Made by a program: the position numbers and the translations under genes. This document shows, piece after piece, positions 46,698 through 58,678 of a DNA stretch of 64,000 nucleotides. The first letter of the stretch is position 1; the number at the start of each line of letters is the position of its first letter. Source of the DNA: Diphasiastrum complanatum (Eukaryota > Streptophyta > Lycopodiopsida > Lycopodiales > Lycopodiaceae); NCBI GenBank assembly GCA_029204225.1, contig CM055108.1:48680996-48744995 (forward strand). Reading direction: 5' to 3'. The notes beneath the pieces are model-generated. The model saw only the letters and a list, made by a program, of their open reading frames with translations. It had not been told where the DNA came from and did no database searches.

Positions 46698-47722
46698 CTC
46701 ATGAAAATGTATTTAATGTGGACAAGCATCGATCTTGAGATAAGACCAAGATTAGATCTATGCTTTGAGAAGGCACTTCTGCAAAGTGGCTTTGTGAGAA
46801 GATCAACAATACATGAAGATGTGTCGACGTGTTCCAAGTTGATTTCTCCTCCAATGAGCTTTTCCCTTACAAAATGGTGTGCCACTTCTATATGCTTGCT
46901 TCTTGCATGAAAAATAGGATTGTTTGCAAGAGCTTGTGCCGATATGTTGTCACATTTGATCAAGGGAAGATCATCCTCTTTGATGCACTTTAGCTCCATG
47001 ATTAACCTCTTGATCCAAAGCACCTCTTTAGTTGTTGTAGTGAGTGCTTTGTACTCAGCCTCACAAGATGATAGGGATATGGTATCTTGCTTCTTTAAAA
47101 GCCAAGACACAAGATTGCCTCCAAGAAAGATAGTATATGCATTAATGGACTTTCGATCCATTTTATGACTTGCAAAATCGGAATCCGAATAGCCAACAAT
47201 GGTTAGATCTTCATTCTTATACAATAAACCATAATCTTGAGTAGAAGATACATATCTTGGAACTCTCTTGGCCATCTTCCAATGTTGGATCTTAGGATCT
47301 TGCATAAATTGACTCAATTTGTGCACACAATAGCTCAAATCGGGTCTAGTGATAGTAAGCCAAATTAAAGAGCCTATAAGACTCCTATAAAGTGTGATGT
47401 CCTCGAAGGATCTTTCATCACCTTTAATAGGATCTTTTACATGTTGCTCCATGGGAGTATCTATGCCTTTACAATTTTGCAGATTGAATTTTCTCAACAT
47501 AGAAAAGACATATCTAGATTGACAAATAAAAGCATACTCTTCATGAAAATCAGTCTCAAGGCCTAAAATGTAATGGATCTCTCCTAGATCTTGCATTTTC
47601 AATTCTTTTCCTAATGCATCTTTGGTTTCTTGAACTAGCATCAAACAACTTCCACTAAGAATAATGTCATCTACATAGATTAGAAGAATGACAATATTAC
47701 TACCATCAAACTTTAAGTACAT
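46670..47722 (-). pseudogene. Copia RT C-terminal half and RNase H
   Basis: This is an open frame of 350 residues. It starts just before the RT catalytic box YVDDIILSG (residues about 18-26), which is intact, and continues QDLGEIHYILGLE, LYRSLIGSLIWLTITRPDLS and then RNase H: YSDSDFASHKMDRKSINAY, SLSSCEAEYKALT and RSKHIEVAHHFVREKL. It ends within the LTR. The N-terminal part of RT lies in another frame to the right (47752-48405), so a frame change near 47750 breaks the polyprotein. Confidence 0.92.
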
Positions 47723-47751
47723 AGAAGGATCATAGTCACTAAGAACAAATC

Positions 47752-48435
47752 CTAATGAAAGTAGAAAGTTGTTGAGTCCTGAATAGCATGATCTAGGTGC
47801 TTGCTCAGGCCATAAAGACTTCTAAATAGCAAACACACCTTAGATTTATCCTTGATAAATCCTTGAGGCTGTTCCATGTATATCTCCTCCTCAAGATAGC
47901 CATTCAAAAAAGCGTTGGAGACATCAAGTTGAAATAATTTCCACTTAAAAAATAAGGCAAGAGAGATTATGATTCTTATTGTCACCATCTTTGATACAAG
48001 AGCAAAGGTTTCTTCATAGTCAAGGCCATATATTTGTGCAAAGTCTTTAGCACATAATCTTGCCTTGTACTTGTTGATGGAGCCATCATGATTGTACTTG
48101 ACCTTGAACACCCACTTGCATCTAATAATATGCATGTTAGGTGGTGGATTCACTAGCTCCCATGTGTGGTTGGTGATCAAGGCATCATATTCAATCTTCA
48201 TGGCCTCATACCACTCCTTGGTATTGAGGGCTTCTTGGACATCTTTGGGCTCCTCATGAGAAACAAAATAAGCATAAGTGGAATCAAGATCCACTTGTTT
48301 TCCTTTGTCATCATAAGTGAGCCTCTTAGGCTCGGATCTCTCCCTCATGGATCTTCTAGGAGTGAAAATCCGAGGACTTCCATCTTCAAATCTCGACTCC
48401 TCCATATGTTGATTATCTTCAATAACAAAAGGTGA
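47752..48435 (-). pseudogene. Copia RT N-terminal half and linker
   Basis: The frame from 48405 carries a basic linker (RRSMRERSEPKRLTYDDKGK) and the RT fingers: WVFKVKYNHDGSINKYKARL, DYEETFALVSKMVTIRIIIS, LDVSNAFLNGYLEEEIYMEQ and SLYGL. It goes out of frame after SLYGLSKHLDH, near 47780. A TAA near 48442 separates it from the integrase tail. Confidence 0.92.
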
Positions 48436-48441
48436 TAGATT

Positions 48442-48735
48442 TTAAGGTTGATTGATCTCGGCCCCTCCAAGATTGGACTTTTCTTCTTCATGAAAAACTA
48501 CATCTCTACTGTCAATTACTTTAGAAGTAGAGAGCATGTAGATTCGATAGGCTTTCTTGTTGGATGAATATCCAACCGTTAATCCTTTGCTTGCACAAGG
48601 ATCATCCTTCTTTCTCGTTTCCAAGGGAATATGGACAAAGCAAATGCATCCCAATACTCTAAGGTGATCAACCTTAGGTTTCTTCAAATAAATTGCTTCA
48701 TATGGTGACTTTACTCCAAGTGCAACATGAGGGAG
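48442..48735 (-). pseudogene. Copia integrase tail
   Basis: The reading KPKVDHLRVLGCICFVHIPL, then SKVIDSRDVVFHEEE, is the integrase C-terminal tail of the same element. It is bounded by a TGA near 48735 and a TAA at 48442. Confidence 0.9.
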
Positions 48736-49740
48736 TCAATTGCAAAGATAGTTTGAACAATTGATGGCCTCACCCCAAAAGTCTTTTGGCAAGGATGCCT
48801 CAATTCTAATGGTTTTGGCACATTCACACAAGGCTCTATTCTTTCTTTCATCCACCCCATTTTCAGATGGTGTATATGCACAAGAAAACTCCCTTTTAAT
48901 GCCTTCAAGCTCACAATAATCATGTAATTTATTGGAAGTGTACTCACCACCTCCATCACTTCTAAGAATCTTGATTTTGTATGAAAATTGCTTTTCAACT
49001 AGAGCTCTCAACTTTAGGAAATAGTCAAACACCATAGACCCTGAAGCTAGAAGATATAACCAACTAAATCTAGTGAAATCATCGATGAAAGTTACAAAGC
49101 AAGTAGCACCACCCTTGCTCTTTGAAGATGAGAAGTGCACATCCGAGTGTATGAGCTCCAATGGATGTGTAGTCTTGATAGATGACTTTGAAAAAGGCTT
49201 CTTATGAGACTTAGATATGGCACAAGCCTCACATGGATTGAAATTGTTGGAGATAAGATTAGGCAGGCCAATAGCTTTGGCTTTCTTGACCATGGACACC
49301 ATAGAACTATAGTTAGGATGTCCCAACCTTCTATGCCATAGTTCCTCCAAAGACATATGACAAGCAAAAGCACCATCACAAGAGTTAGCATACTCTTTGG
49401 GATCAAGCTTGTAGATTCCACCATATCTAGACCCAAATGCAAGGATCTCATCATGCTTCTTGGTTGTACATGTATCAACATTGAAATTCACATCTAGTCC
49501 ACTATCAAACAATTGCCCAACACTAATAAGATTTTTTGTTAACTTAGGAACAAAAAGTACTTTAGACAAGGAAAGAACTTTTGATGATGAAAGCTTTAAG
49601 GGAATGGCCCCTATGCCTTCAATAGCACACTCATGATCATTTGCTATGTAGATGGACTTCTTGGCTCCCTCATAAGGTGACATAGATGAAAAAGAATGTT
49701 TGGAGCTACACAAATGTGAGGAAGCTCCACTGTCAATTTA
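48736..49740 (-). pseudogene. Copia protease, GAG-pre-integrase and integrase core
   Basis: The protease DSGASSHL (about 49715-49735) follows a TAA inside W-stop-IDSGA. The frame is then open for 325 codons: LFVPKLTKNLISVGQL, LWHRRLGHPNY and CEACAISKSHKK (zinc region), HSDVHFSSS (first Asp), RSDGGGEYTS (second Asp; G replaces the usual N) and SENGVDERKNRAL (Glu). It stops at YLCN near 48736. Catalytic residues are kept in spite of the stops around them. Confidence 0.92.
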
Positions 49741-50678
49741 CCATGAACCATCCTTCTTGAATGGTGATGAAGAGACCATAAGAGATCCCTCTCCATCACT
49801 TGCATGAGCATCTTCCTACTCTTCATTAGAAATGTTGGCTTGCTTGAATTGACTCTTCTTCTTGAAGCAATTGGTGGCATAATGCCCCTTCTTGCCACAA
49901 AAGAAACACTTGATGTTTTTCTTCTTCGTCTTGGATGTGGAAGCTTGAGAGGACTCATCCTCTTCTCCTTTCTCCTTGGAAATAAGATTGTTCTTGCTTG
50001 AAGAGGATTGGTGTTGATTCTTACTTCTTGTCTTGTGCTTGTATTTGGTAAAGAGAGCTTTACCATCAATGTTGAGAGATAGTCTCTCCATTTTCAAGAG
50101 TTTATACTCTTGTCTTGATTCTTCAGAAATGACCACACTTCGGAGTGCTTCTAAACTTGGTAGCTCCTCCTTAATGGCATAACTCTGAACAAGGTTGTCA
50201 TATTCCTCCTTTAACCCATTAAGTATGACTTGAACAAGTTTATTTTGGTTGATGGAGTCTCCTATGCATGACAATATTCTATGGAGGTCTTTAACTCTCA
50301 TTACATAAGCTGAAGCACATTCATCACTTCTCTGTACACTTTGAAAAATTTGGTTTCTTAGTGCTAGAAGTCTAGAGTATTCTTTGCCTCATAGATGGAC
50401 TTGAGAGTATCCCAAGCATCTTTGGCATTAGTACAAGCACCAATTTCTCTTAAGATGTCATTTGAGACATTCATCTTAATATAATACAGAGCCATCCTAG
50501 CACTCTTTTTGTACTTTGGAATTTCTTGAGGAATTTGTGGTTCTTCTTCAATACCAAGTACAATATCCATCACATCTTGCAATATTAAGACAAATTCCAT
50601 CCTAACCTTTCAAATTGAGTAATTGGAGGTTGACAATCTTTCACTTGCTTCTAATAAAAAGACACCCATTGAAGTCAT
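49741..50678 (-). pseudogene. Copia gag
   Basis: The gag starts at 50678 (MTSMGVFLLEASERLSTSNY), and a TGA replaces the conserved Trp after NYSI, near 50610. The capsid continues in 50600-50364 (ARMALYYIKMNVSNDILREI) and, after a frame change, in 50301-49816 (HRILSCIGDSINQNKLVQVI). The knuckle CFFCGKKGHYATNC lies near 49855-49900. A TAA follows before the protease. Gag is therefore broken at least three times. Confidence 0.92.
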
Positions 50679-51392
50679 AAAGAATGATGGAATTAAAAAA
50701 AGATGGATGAAAAAATTGCTTATCTTCTCACTATAGGAACAAATCAAGGGCCAAAAATCAAATCCTATGTAAGACAAAGCAAAAAACTGTGAGATAGATC
50801 TCACTAGCTTGACAATCTCTCTAAAACAAGATTTGAATCATCAAAAAAGATGAGGTATGGCAAAAGTTACGGTTCTCTGAATTTCACACGTGTGAAATAC
50901 TCCAAAAATGTCAAATTGACTCAAATACAATCTATTTGTATGAAACAATTTGCCTAGACCTATAAATTTTGTCTAAATCACATATAGATGAGATTGGTCA
51001 ACTTATGGATGATTTTTGTGATCATTCAAGCAATAAATGACATGTACTCACGATTTTCCACAGGTCTAGGCACCCTACCTACGACTCTTCAAAAGCTTAT
51101 AACTTCTGATTGGTTTATCCAATTGTCATGATTCAAATTGCATCAGATTCTACCATTTCTAGCTTTCTAGTGGGCTAATTTGCATGAAATTTGGATCTAA
51201 GGTGATAGAGAACCACCAAACTGAAAATGGGCAGATTTCTCATTACCTGATTTGGAACATTCAAAGTGGTTTGAAGCTCTAAATCACCAAAAAACTGCAA
51301 ACTAGCTAGAAAGTAAAATCTAAACAATTCCTAGCTTGAAATCTGATCAAATTTGCAAACTTTTTGATTAGATTTGCTTGTGAATCTTAGGT

Positions 51393-51406
51393 AGGCTTTG
51401 ATACCA
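51393..51406 (-). other. Primer-binding site of the decayed copia
   Basis: The minus strand reads TGGTATCAAAGCCT, one change from the standard initiator Met-tRNA site, and adjoins the LTR end at 51407. Confidence 0.9.
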
Positions 51407-52019
51407 TGTTGAATTCACACGTGTGGGACGCCCTACACATGTACTTTTGATCTCCTAAGCCCAATAATACCATAAAGATCAGACTAGCATTGATTGACAA
51501 TAGGAAAGCTAGTCATTCAAGCAATATTATTGTGTTACAAGCAAGATCTGTCAACAAAACATGAAACTAAGCACAATGCCTCAACTCGGCTAGAGAGAGA
51601 AAATGAAAGTACAAACTCGAGTAGAGAGAGAGAGAGGGCACAAAGAGCTTAGTCTCCAAATTTGCATTACACAAAAATTTCATCATTTTTTCAATGAGAG
51701 TACATCACATATATATAGATCCATGGACTCTCCTCCTACTTTGAGTTGAATTGGAGTTATGAATCCACCTCTCAAGCTATCTAGACTTATTCAAGCCACC
51801 TCAATATGTCTAATTGTGCCACCTAGTCTTTTCATGCATTAAATGTGGCATGCAAAGTACAGTTGGCAATTCCTATGGTAGCTCAAGTTTCCACTTCTAC
51901 CTACCTTGAATATTTTATTCTAAGATGGGTCTTTACTAAGCCAAAAGAGCTTAATTCATCTTTGGCATTTTTAGGACCCCTACTTACAACATTAGATTGA
52001 TTTTTCCAATATTTTGACA
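51407..52019 (-). repeat. 5' LTR of the decayed copia
   Basis: At 613 bp it reads from TGTTGAATTCACACGTGTG to TTTTGACA on the plus strand. It contains CACACGTGTG near 51415, a TAGAGAGAG block and, near 51710, ATATATATAG, which on the minus strand could be a TATA element. Confidence 0.93.
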
Positions 52020-52248
52020 ATAAGTCTCTTGATAAAAAAAATCCAAGAAAGATCAACGAGTGACACTCAATTACGCAGGGCTATCTTGAAAAGCCATTGT
52101 AAATGTTAATGATGTTGCCAAGAAGTGCAAGATATTGACAAAAGTTCTTGATTTTACACAGGAAAATGATGATCCATGCCTTTCCCAGATCAAGCGTCAA
52201 AGCTGAGGTATTGCAGTGGGACCGACAACACTATAGGAGTAGGATAAT
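52020..52248. other. Short unassigned spacer
   Basis: No gene is seen between the copia LTR and the dispersed repeat. Confidence 0.4.
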
Positions 52249-52510
52249 GTTAGTTGATGACATGCCCATGAGGTGTCAATGCAGTGCCTCATCACCCAAA
52301 AAGGGCTTCTAGCAAAGATGAAGTTGAGAGCCGAGTCTAAGAGCACGAGGATTGTTAGTGCTTGGCTAAAAAGTACAGTTGTGATCCCCATGGTAATTCT
52401 CGAAAGATGGATAGCCATGTGAGAGCTAGCAATTTAGACTATCTCAACTTGAGTTATGTTTTTTAAATAAAGAGGCCTCCTATTATTAAGTAAGAGGTGG
52501 AACCCAAATT
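52249..52510 (+). repeat. Dispersed repeat, copy 2
   Basis: It starts TGTTAGTTGATGACATGCCC and aligns with 34761-35010 over its length. The shared TGTTAG start supports a real element end there. Confidence 0.75.
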
Positions 52511-52559
52511 TTTAGATAATGGGGTCCACTCAGTTGTGTGAAAAATGCAACAATAAACT

Positions 52560-52985
52560 TGGTAGAGGCCAAAAATCTTGTATATAGATAAACACACATG
52601 TGTGGAGCCTGTTCCCATGTGTGAAAATAGTGTACTTGTCATGTATCATAATCATATAGGTTGTACATATGATTTAATTCAAGTTCTAGTGGCTAAAAAG
52701 GCCAAAAACTAGTTTTCTAGACATATGACACATGGCATCAATCTATTGATTGCATGAGCCACATCCTTTGTTTAGGTGTCATATCCCATGTGTAGAGGAC
52801 AGCTCACATGTGTGGAATAAGCTGAAGTAGGCAAATTTTGACTTCTAAAAGATTTCCAAGTAGATCTCCATATAGAAGGAAAATGGACCAAAAGTGTTCA
52901 AAATAGAAGGTTTTGTCCAAGTGTCAGTTTTGCATAATGAATAATCATATGACAAAGCACCTTCACACATGTGGGATCATAGGGA
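52560..52985 (+). repeat. Cluster of CACATGTG-type blocks
   Basis: Five near-palindromic CACATGTGTGG-type blocks lie near 52590, 52615, 52785, 52810 and 52970. They are related to the CACACGTGTG blocks of the copia LTRs and have no coding context. Confidence 0.6.
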
Positions 52986-52988
52986 TGA

Positions 52989-53600
52989 TCAGTACCATGA
53001 GCTCCCACTTATTGTATATATAGAGCCACATTTGGCCATAATCATTGTGAGACACCAATCTTGGTTTTGGAAGCAATTTTGAGTGATTCTCTCCATTTGT
53101 CTACATTTGTTTTGATTGGGTAATGGCCCTAGGTACTCCTGTACCTTCTGGATGAATCCGAAGTTCTGCCAGTCTTCTATCAAAGCGCCATAGTGAGAAG
53201 AAATGAATTCCGCTCTATAATAGAGTCGAGCCACCATTTGGTGGTCTTCTTCTTACTGTAGGGCTATCTTGGGATTGACCTTAGTAGGATCTAGGCCTCG
53301 ATCCCAAAAGCATTCTTGAGTCATGAGAAATGCTATGGATCTACAATACTCAACACTTTCTTGTACGCATAAGTCAGCATTGGAATTATATTTGTGGCCA
53401 TAGTCCAGCAGCTACAGCCTCAAGTCATCAATCAATGAGCTTTTTGAAACCCTTGGAATAATCGGCCAGTTGACAGATTCACATCGTGGCCATTCTGTTG
53501 GTCATGGGTCTCTTCTTTTGATTGGCATGTATTGGTGCCCTTAAAGATGATGTAAAAATGGCTCCTGTTTGGAGGTATGATGAACTGAAAAGACCTACAT
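52989..53600 (-). pseudogene. Unrecognised minus-strand protein remnant
   Basis: One frame read right to left gives SKGFKKLIDDLRL, a stop, NADLCVQESVEYCRSIAFLM, TQECFWDRGLDPTKVNPKIA, a stop, and then an open part from 53237 (MVARLYYRAEFISSHYGALI, EDWQNFGFIQKVQEYLGPLP). The sequence is protein-like and only two stops interrupt about 170 codons. I do not recognise the family. It lies left of a minus-strand gypsy LTR, in the same relative place as the unrecognised ORF beside the plus-strand gypsy LTR at 41806, but I see no clear similarity between the two. Confidence 0.4.
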
Positions 53601-53679
53601 GTTGGGTTGTAGAGACATAAACTATATGTAAGACAAAGAAACTCTGATAGCTAGATAGAACAAAAATTTGGAACTCAAT

Positions 53680-54151
53680 CTAGGGACTGATGGACTCAAC
53701 ACGGGACTGATGGAATCAGCTCGGTCGAGTTTGGACTGATGGACTCAGCTCGATCGAGGTGTCACTCAGGTACTTGGTTGAGATCTGAATAGGAAGACTC
53801 GGTTGAGAGTTGAGCAGGAGGACTTGTCTAAACAAGAGGACTTGGTTCAGACGTGACTGAATGCTCGGCTCAGTCTAGATAGGACAAGAGGACTCGGTTG
53901 AGATCTGAACAGGAGGACTCAATTGAGATCTGAACAAGAGGACTTGATTCAGACGTGATTGAATGCTCGGCTCGGTCTAGATGGGACAGGAGGATCAACG
54001 CAGACATCTTCGAAAGCAGTTTTGAACAAAGGGTTTGAAAAGAGATTGTGGTTAATTTGCTCACTATAAAAAAATGTGGAAATGTGGAACTTGAAGGATC
54101 GATTCTTTCCTCAATAGTGAAACTAGAGCAGTGATGTATGCTCCACCTACA
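53680..54151 (-). repeat. Gypsy 3' LTR start with repeat array
   Basis: On the minus strand it begins TGTAGGTGGAGC. The part at 53740-53960 holds about seven 25-bp units of GATCTGAACAGGAGGACTCGGTTGA, the reverse complement of the CTCAACCG units at 36691-37420. The left end is unclear. Confidence 0.65.
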
Positions 54152-54163
54152 CTACCCCTCAGC
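54152..54163 (-). other. Gypsy polypurine tract, minus strand
   Basis: GCTGAGGGGTAG on the minus strand is identical to the tract at 41266-41277. Confidence 0.9.
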
Positions 54164-54639
54164 GTGTCTATGTGCAAAAGATAGCATGAAAATGGTGAAT
54201 CATGGCAGGTTCTTGGTTCAATAGGTTTTCTCAAATGGGATTATTGATGGTGCTCATTTGTTGTGCTTGATGATGGGTGGTGGCGCTGGATAATGTGATG
54301 GTAGGACTGATCATGGATGAAATGAATGGAAGAGCGCCAAAATTGAGCATGGGAGCATGAAGAGCTGACTCAGTCTCTCTCTACTCGAGTTCTCTTTCAT
54401 TGATTTTCTCTCTCTACTCGAGAGCAGGCTGTTTTTCCCATACTGAGCACTTAGAATTATTTTTGACATTCAATTCTCATAGTGAGAGGTAGATTTTTTC
54501 ATCACATGTATGTCATTGTGCTCTTGTCATATATTTTTCAAGTATACTATTCTCTAATCAATCTTGTGCAATCACAACACCTTAGTAAGATCTTGTAGGA
54601 TGTGTGGTGAAGTTCACACGGGCTAAAAACTTCACAGAG
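54164..54639. other. Gypsy 3' untranslated region, minus strand
   Basis: No gene is seen. Unlike the plus-strand copy at 40204-41265, this copy has no ACCGGAG array between integrase and polypurine tract. Confidence 0.5.
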
Positions 54640-55213
54640 TGATGGATTTAGATAGGGTCAACAAAAAACAAGTCTTCATAGTACCGTCGTAGACAACCGC
54701 CATTGACGACAGTGTCGAGGAGTACTCCTTCAAGTCTTTCTAACTAGACTACTCCATTTGGAAACATTTTGTTGATGACATATGGTCCTTCGCTTATGAA
54801 TTTTAATTTTCCGAGGTGCTTCTTAGATGTGTAGAGAAGCACTTGATCACCTAAGTGTAAGTCTTTATTGCGTAGTTGACGATCATGCCAAGCTTTTTGT
54901 TGACGCTTGTTAACTAATTGTGCATGATATGAGATAAGTCGAGTCTCGACAATTGAGCTAATGTAAATAGCTTGTTTTGGACTTCTTGTTCGATTGCAAC
55001 TTTCCCACATAGATCAGTAGAGAAAGCTTGCATGACTCGCAAGGAAGGAACTAAAAACTCAACAAGCATTATTGCCTCTTGACCATAGACGAGATAGAAG
55101 GGAGTAACCCATTCAATGACCTTCTTGGGAGTAACCCATTCAGTGACCTTCTTGGGAGCGGTGGGATATGCCCAGATAGTTGAGAACAGCTTGGTTTCTC
55201 CCAATCTGATCAA
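54640..55213 (-). pseudogene. Ty3/gypsy integrase C-terminal half
   Basis: Two overlapping frames encode the end of gypsy integrase: FYLVYGQEAIMLVEFLVPSL near 55060-55120, then RLISYHAQLVNKRQQKAWHD, DLHLGDQVLLYTSKKHLGKL, FISEGPYVINK and RRYYEDLFFVDPI. A 30-bp tandem duplication near 55095-55155 (TTCTTGGGAGTAACCCATTC twice) repeats a VTEWVTPKK-type segment. There is a TAG near 54744 and a frame change near 54950. The DDE residues lie outside the fragment. It is related to 39900-40203. Confidence 0.9.
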
Positions 55214-55284
55214 CTAGCATCATCATCTTTTAATTCACCATTGATTTGTTGTTCGTCAAGAGTAGATGAGCTTGGACCTTCAAT

Positions 55285-55860
55285 GGGAAAGGATCTTTGG
55301 TTACAAAAGAAGCTACTCTACCAATCTTGCCAATGTAGAAAAATCAGCATCCACACACAAAATAAGATGCAAACTCTAATAAAACTTGATCAAACATGTA
55401 TCAACACATAAAGTACTATTGTTGTCCATACAAAACCAGCAACCTACTGTATTTCACATGTGTGGATCCAAAAATAGCAAACATAGATCATTCTACACAT
55501 AGAATTGCAAGCAATCACAAGTATAGTGCACCAATGGATACTAGAACCCAAGAGAATCATGTATAAGCATGGAATGAGATAGAGAAGAGAGAAGATGTGT
55601 CTCTCCATGAGTTAAATCCTTTTATAACAGGTCCAAACCCTAACTGGCCACTTGGCTTTCCCTCCAAAATGTAAACCCTACTATTTTTGGGTCTAGATTC
55701 AATGTACCCAACATTTAAATTTGAATATACACAAACTCGACTTCTAACTTTCCCACACTTTCAGAAAGTGTTTATTCAAATGAAATTTAGACTAATGAAC
55801 TTTGAAAGGTCAAACTCTAAGTTTAAAATAAAGTTGGCCTCAGTTTGCCAAATATAGAAA
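55285..55860 (-). repeat. Copia LTR fragment
   Basis: The left part matches 34700-34760. On the minus strand a CCTGTTATAAAAGGATTT stretch near 55615-55632 could be the promoter TATA element. Both ends are uncertain. It is likely an LTR of the gag-protease remnant's family. Confidence 0.5.
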
Positions 55861-58600
55861 TGTAGCAAATATGATCAAACTAGTTGAATCTTTCACAATA
55901 AAAATGTTGCAATTTCATGTACGACGTATTGAAATCTCGAATGTGTGGAGCATGTTCTCGCATGTGGAGGGTAGTCATAATCATTTTATCTCATTTATGA
56001 TGATTGTGATTTATAGCCACAACATTGGTCTCTTCTTTCTTGTTTGTCACACTTGATGTCTAAAGTGGCTGCATCCTTCTTGATTAAGTAATTTTTTGAT
56101 AGATTTCTTGCTATATGAAGGGCAAGTATGTTGTAGAAAATACAATGGTCGTTATAGTTATTGTCTTCAATTATTGAAGGGATGGAACCACTTTGAATAT
56201 CATACCATTTTAACATTGATTTCCAATCTACAAATAACATATCTAGCCTTCGAAGTAGGTTCTGATCTTCCTTCCTAAATCATAGGTTCATGCCTATTTA
56301 AATTTCCATCATATAGATAACATCTAATAGCTTTATTGTCTAGTCTCCCATCAATTGTGTTGAGTGCATTGTAATTCTTCAAATTCCCCACAATAGGTAA
56401 AACAATAGCATTCCAAAAGCATTGTGTTTCAGTGAGGATGTGTCTAGATCTAAGTGAGGTGTTTAATTTTGAGTTTCACAAGATCCAATATTGGGCAAAG
56501 AAAAAGCTTTACGAAACTATAAGCCTTACAACCATATCATGAACAAAAGGTGCAAAAATTGTAATAGTAGAATTATGGCCTACCAAGATTACGTCCCAAT
56601 GGAGGTAGTTAACCTTTGATTTTATAAAAAGCCTAATGCACTTAATAAATAACAAATTGTTTTGATGTGTGCTTGATAAAAAAAAAATTCAAATTCATGA
56701 ATCAAGATTTTAAGCCTTAGAATAAGTGGTGTGCCATTAAAGACCTTTTTTTTCATGGGGGTTGGGAGTTGAATTCCAAACACACAAAGACATACACGGT
56801 TAAAATAAATCATTCTCACAAAATCATATTGCATGCACAGGCCATGATTTGAAAGTGGAGGGCTCCATTGCATGCAAATGCCATTGATGCATGACCCCAA
56901 GGAGAACATAGACCACTTAATGCAAATGTGATGCCAAGGACATAGAACACGCAATACAAACGTAATGCCAGATGCTTGTTTTCTTGTTTTTTAATTATGT
57001 ATTTTGGAGACACCTTATAAAGCTCAATTTACATGTGCACGTCAAGAATTCAAACCTTCCACCAATACTTGTCATGTAAACAACCGAAGATGTCACCTAT
57101 CACTAAAGCTTATGCCATATTTTCATTTGAGCGATTTTATAACTAATTGCCACATGTCACATGAACTTTGAGACAGAGGTCTTTATGCTATGTGACATGT
57201 GATCATCTATTGAACCTCCACATTAATATTCTCCCAAAAGTAATCTCAAACATTGATATTTTGCATGGCCCGTCGGGTGCCTATGGCCTTCCATGACCAC
57301 CCTCGTTGGGGTCGGAGAGCAAGAGGTCTAGCCTTGTATCCCCAACTCCATACATTGAGACTTCAAATGATGACATGAAGTGACCTTAACTTATACCAAC
57401 AACAATGCCCACCTCCAATGCTTCAAATTGTGGGGGCCATGCAATAGAAATACCTTCAGCTATACTATCACTTTCCATTTTAAAAAAATACCCTTTCTTT
57501 GGTTGGTCTAAGCAACCAGAGTATAGCCTTCTTTTATTTTCTTCTGCATCTAGATCTTCTTCAGCAGCCTACTACCGGTGACTACATCTTCTTCAATTCT
57601 CTTCTGCTTTTGCTTAATTTACTTGCTTGCCTAGCATGCTGCCTTCACTCCAGCTCTATTACTGTAGCTAAGTGCATGTAGATCTAGTATATATATGGCA
57701 ACACACTTATAATTAGTTTCCTATGTGTAATTTTAAGCTTATATGCAATTGCAAATCCCTGATGAAGCTGACTTAATGCATTCTATGAACCTTATTGATC
57801 CTTCTTAACTGTGGTTGATGTACCATATTTAGAAAGGTGCTAATTATATTGCTGCTGTTGCGTCATGATTTTATTTTTGGGCTGTTGTTGTTTCTGCAAC
57901 ACTGAAGCTAGATGCAAATGTTGCTGCTGAACCGGATCTTCATATGTCGTTGTTATTGCGTATTTCAATCACACAGTGGTTGATGCAATTCTTGTCCCCG
58001 GTCGGGATCGCTTGAGATTCTGGACAGCTACCTTGACTGAAAGCCAATTTGCAGCAGCCTATATTTGATAAATCAGTCTTTGAAGTCTAGACTTTCTGCA
58101 GTGAGAGTCTAGCCTTAGGCATGCGTCAGTGCATTTCCAAGTGGTCGTACAGTGTACTTCGGATTAAAGATTTTTTTTTTTAATAATTTCAAACGTTAGC
58201 ATAATGCATCGACTGATCGACTTATAAATGAGTAGCAGTTAATGATTTGAGAACTGTTTTAGAGATCTCGACGTCTAGAAGCACAAAAATGGTCAAGAAC
58301 TACCAATATCATTTCCAACACCGACAATGCTATTGCAAGGTTTAAAATTTAGCTAGATTTAAAAGTCCAGATACATGCATTTGTCCGCTATCATCATTAC
58401 AATGAATCCTCTCCTCTGCCGAAGGCACTCCGCTTTGACACAGGGAGGTTTCCTGGCTAAATAACGTCACCTGTGTAGACTGTTAGTATCAACTTTGTTA
58501 CAATTGTGGGTATTTAAGACAGAGGTCCGATTGCCTGAACTTATTCAGGACATGTTTTCTAATTTCGCCTGAACTTGGGAGGGGTACAATTCAGATGTTG
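55861..58600. other. No recognised gene
   Basis: The DNA is less repetitive than to the left. Small ORFs on both strands (for example 55995-56240 minus, 56622-56954 minus, 57499-57681 plus) show no domain or codon pattern I can support. It may hold the distal promoter of the MYB gene. Confidence 0.5.
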
Positions 58601-58678
58601 GGATCGTTCATAGGAACTGTTTGAATGTTGCTTAGTTGTCGAACTAAAAGTTCCAAATTAAGGGTGATGTCGCATAGA

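Larger units (their letters stand above)
46121..52019 (-). mobile_element. Nearly full-length, decayed Ty1/copia element
   Basis: It has a truncated 3' LTR (46121-46697), a pol and gag region with all domains, a primer site (51393-51406) and a complete 613-bp 5' LTR (51407-52019). The two LTRs differ at many positions, so the insertion is much older than the 13685-20114 element. No target duplication can be checked because the left end is lost. The deleted chimera at 10603-13344 is a close relative, with the same gag start (MTSM...LSTSNYSI). Confidence 0.93.

Noticed and set aside
56622-57013. Two overlapping minus-strand ORFs as a gene
   Set aside because: No domain, splice pattern or start context supports them, and the overlapping frames look like chance.
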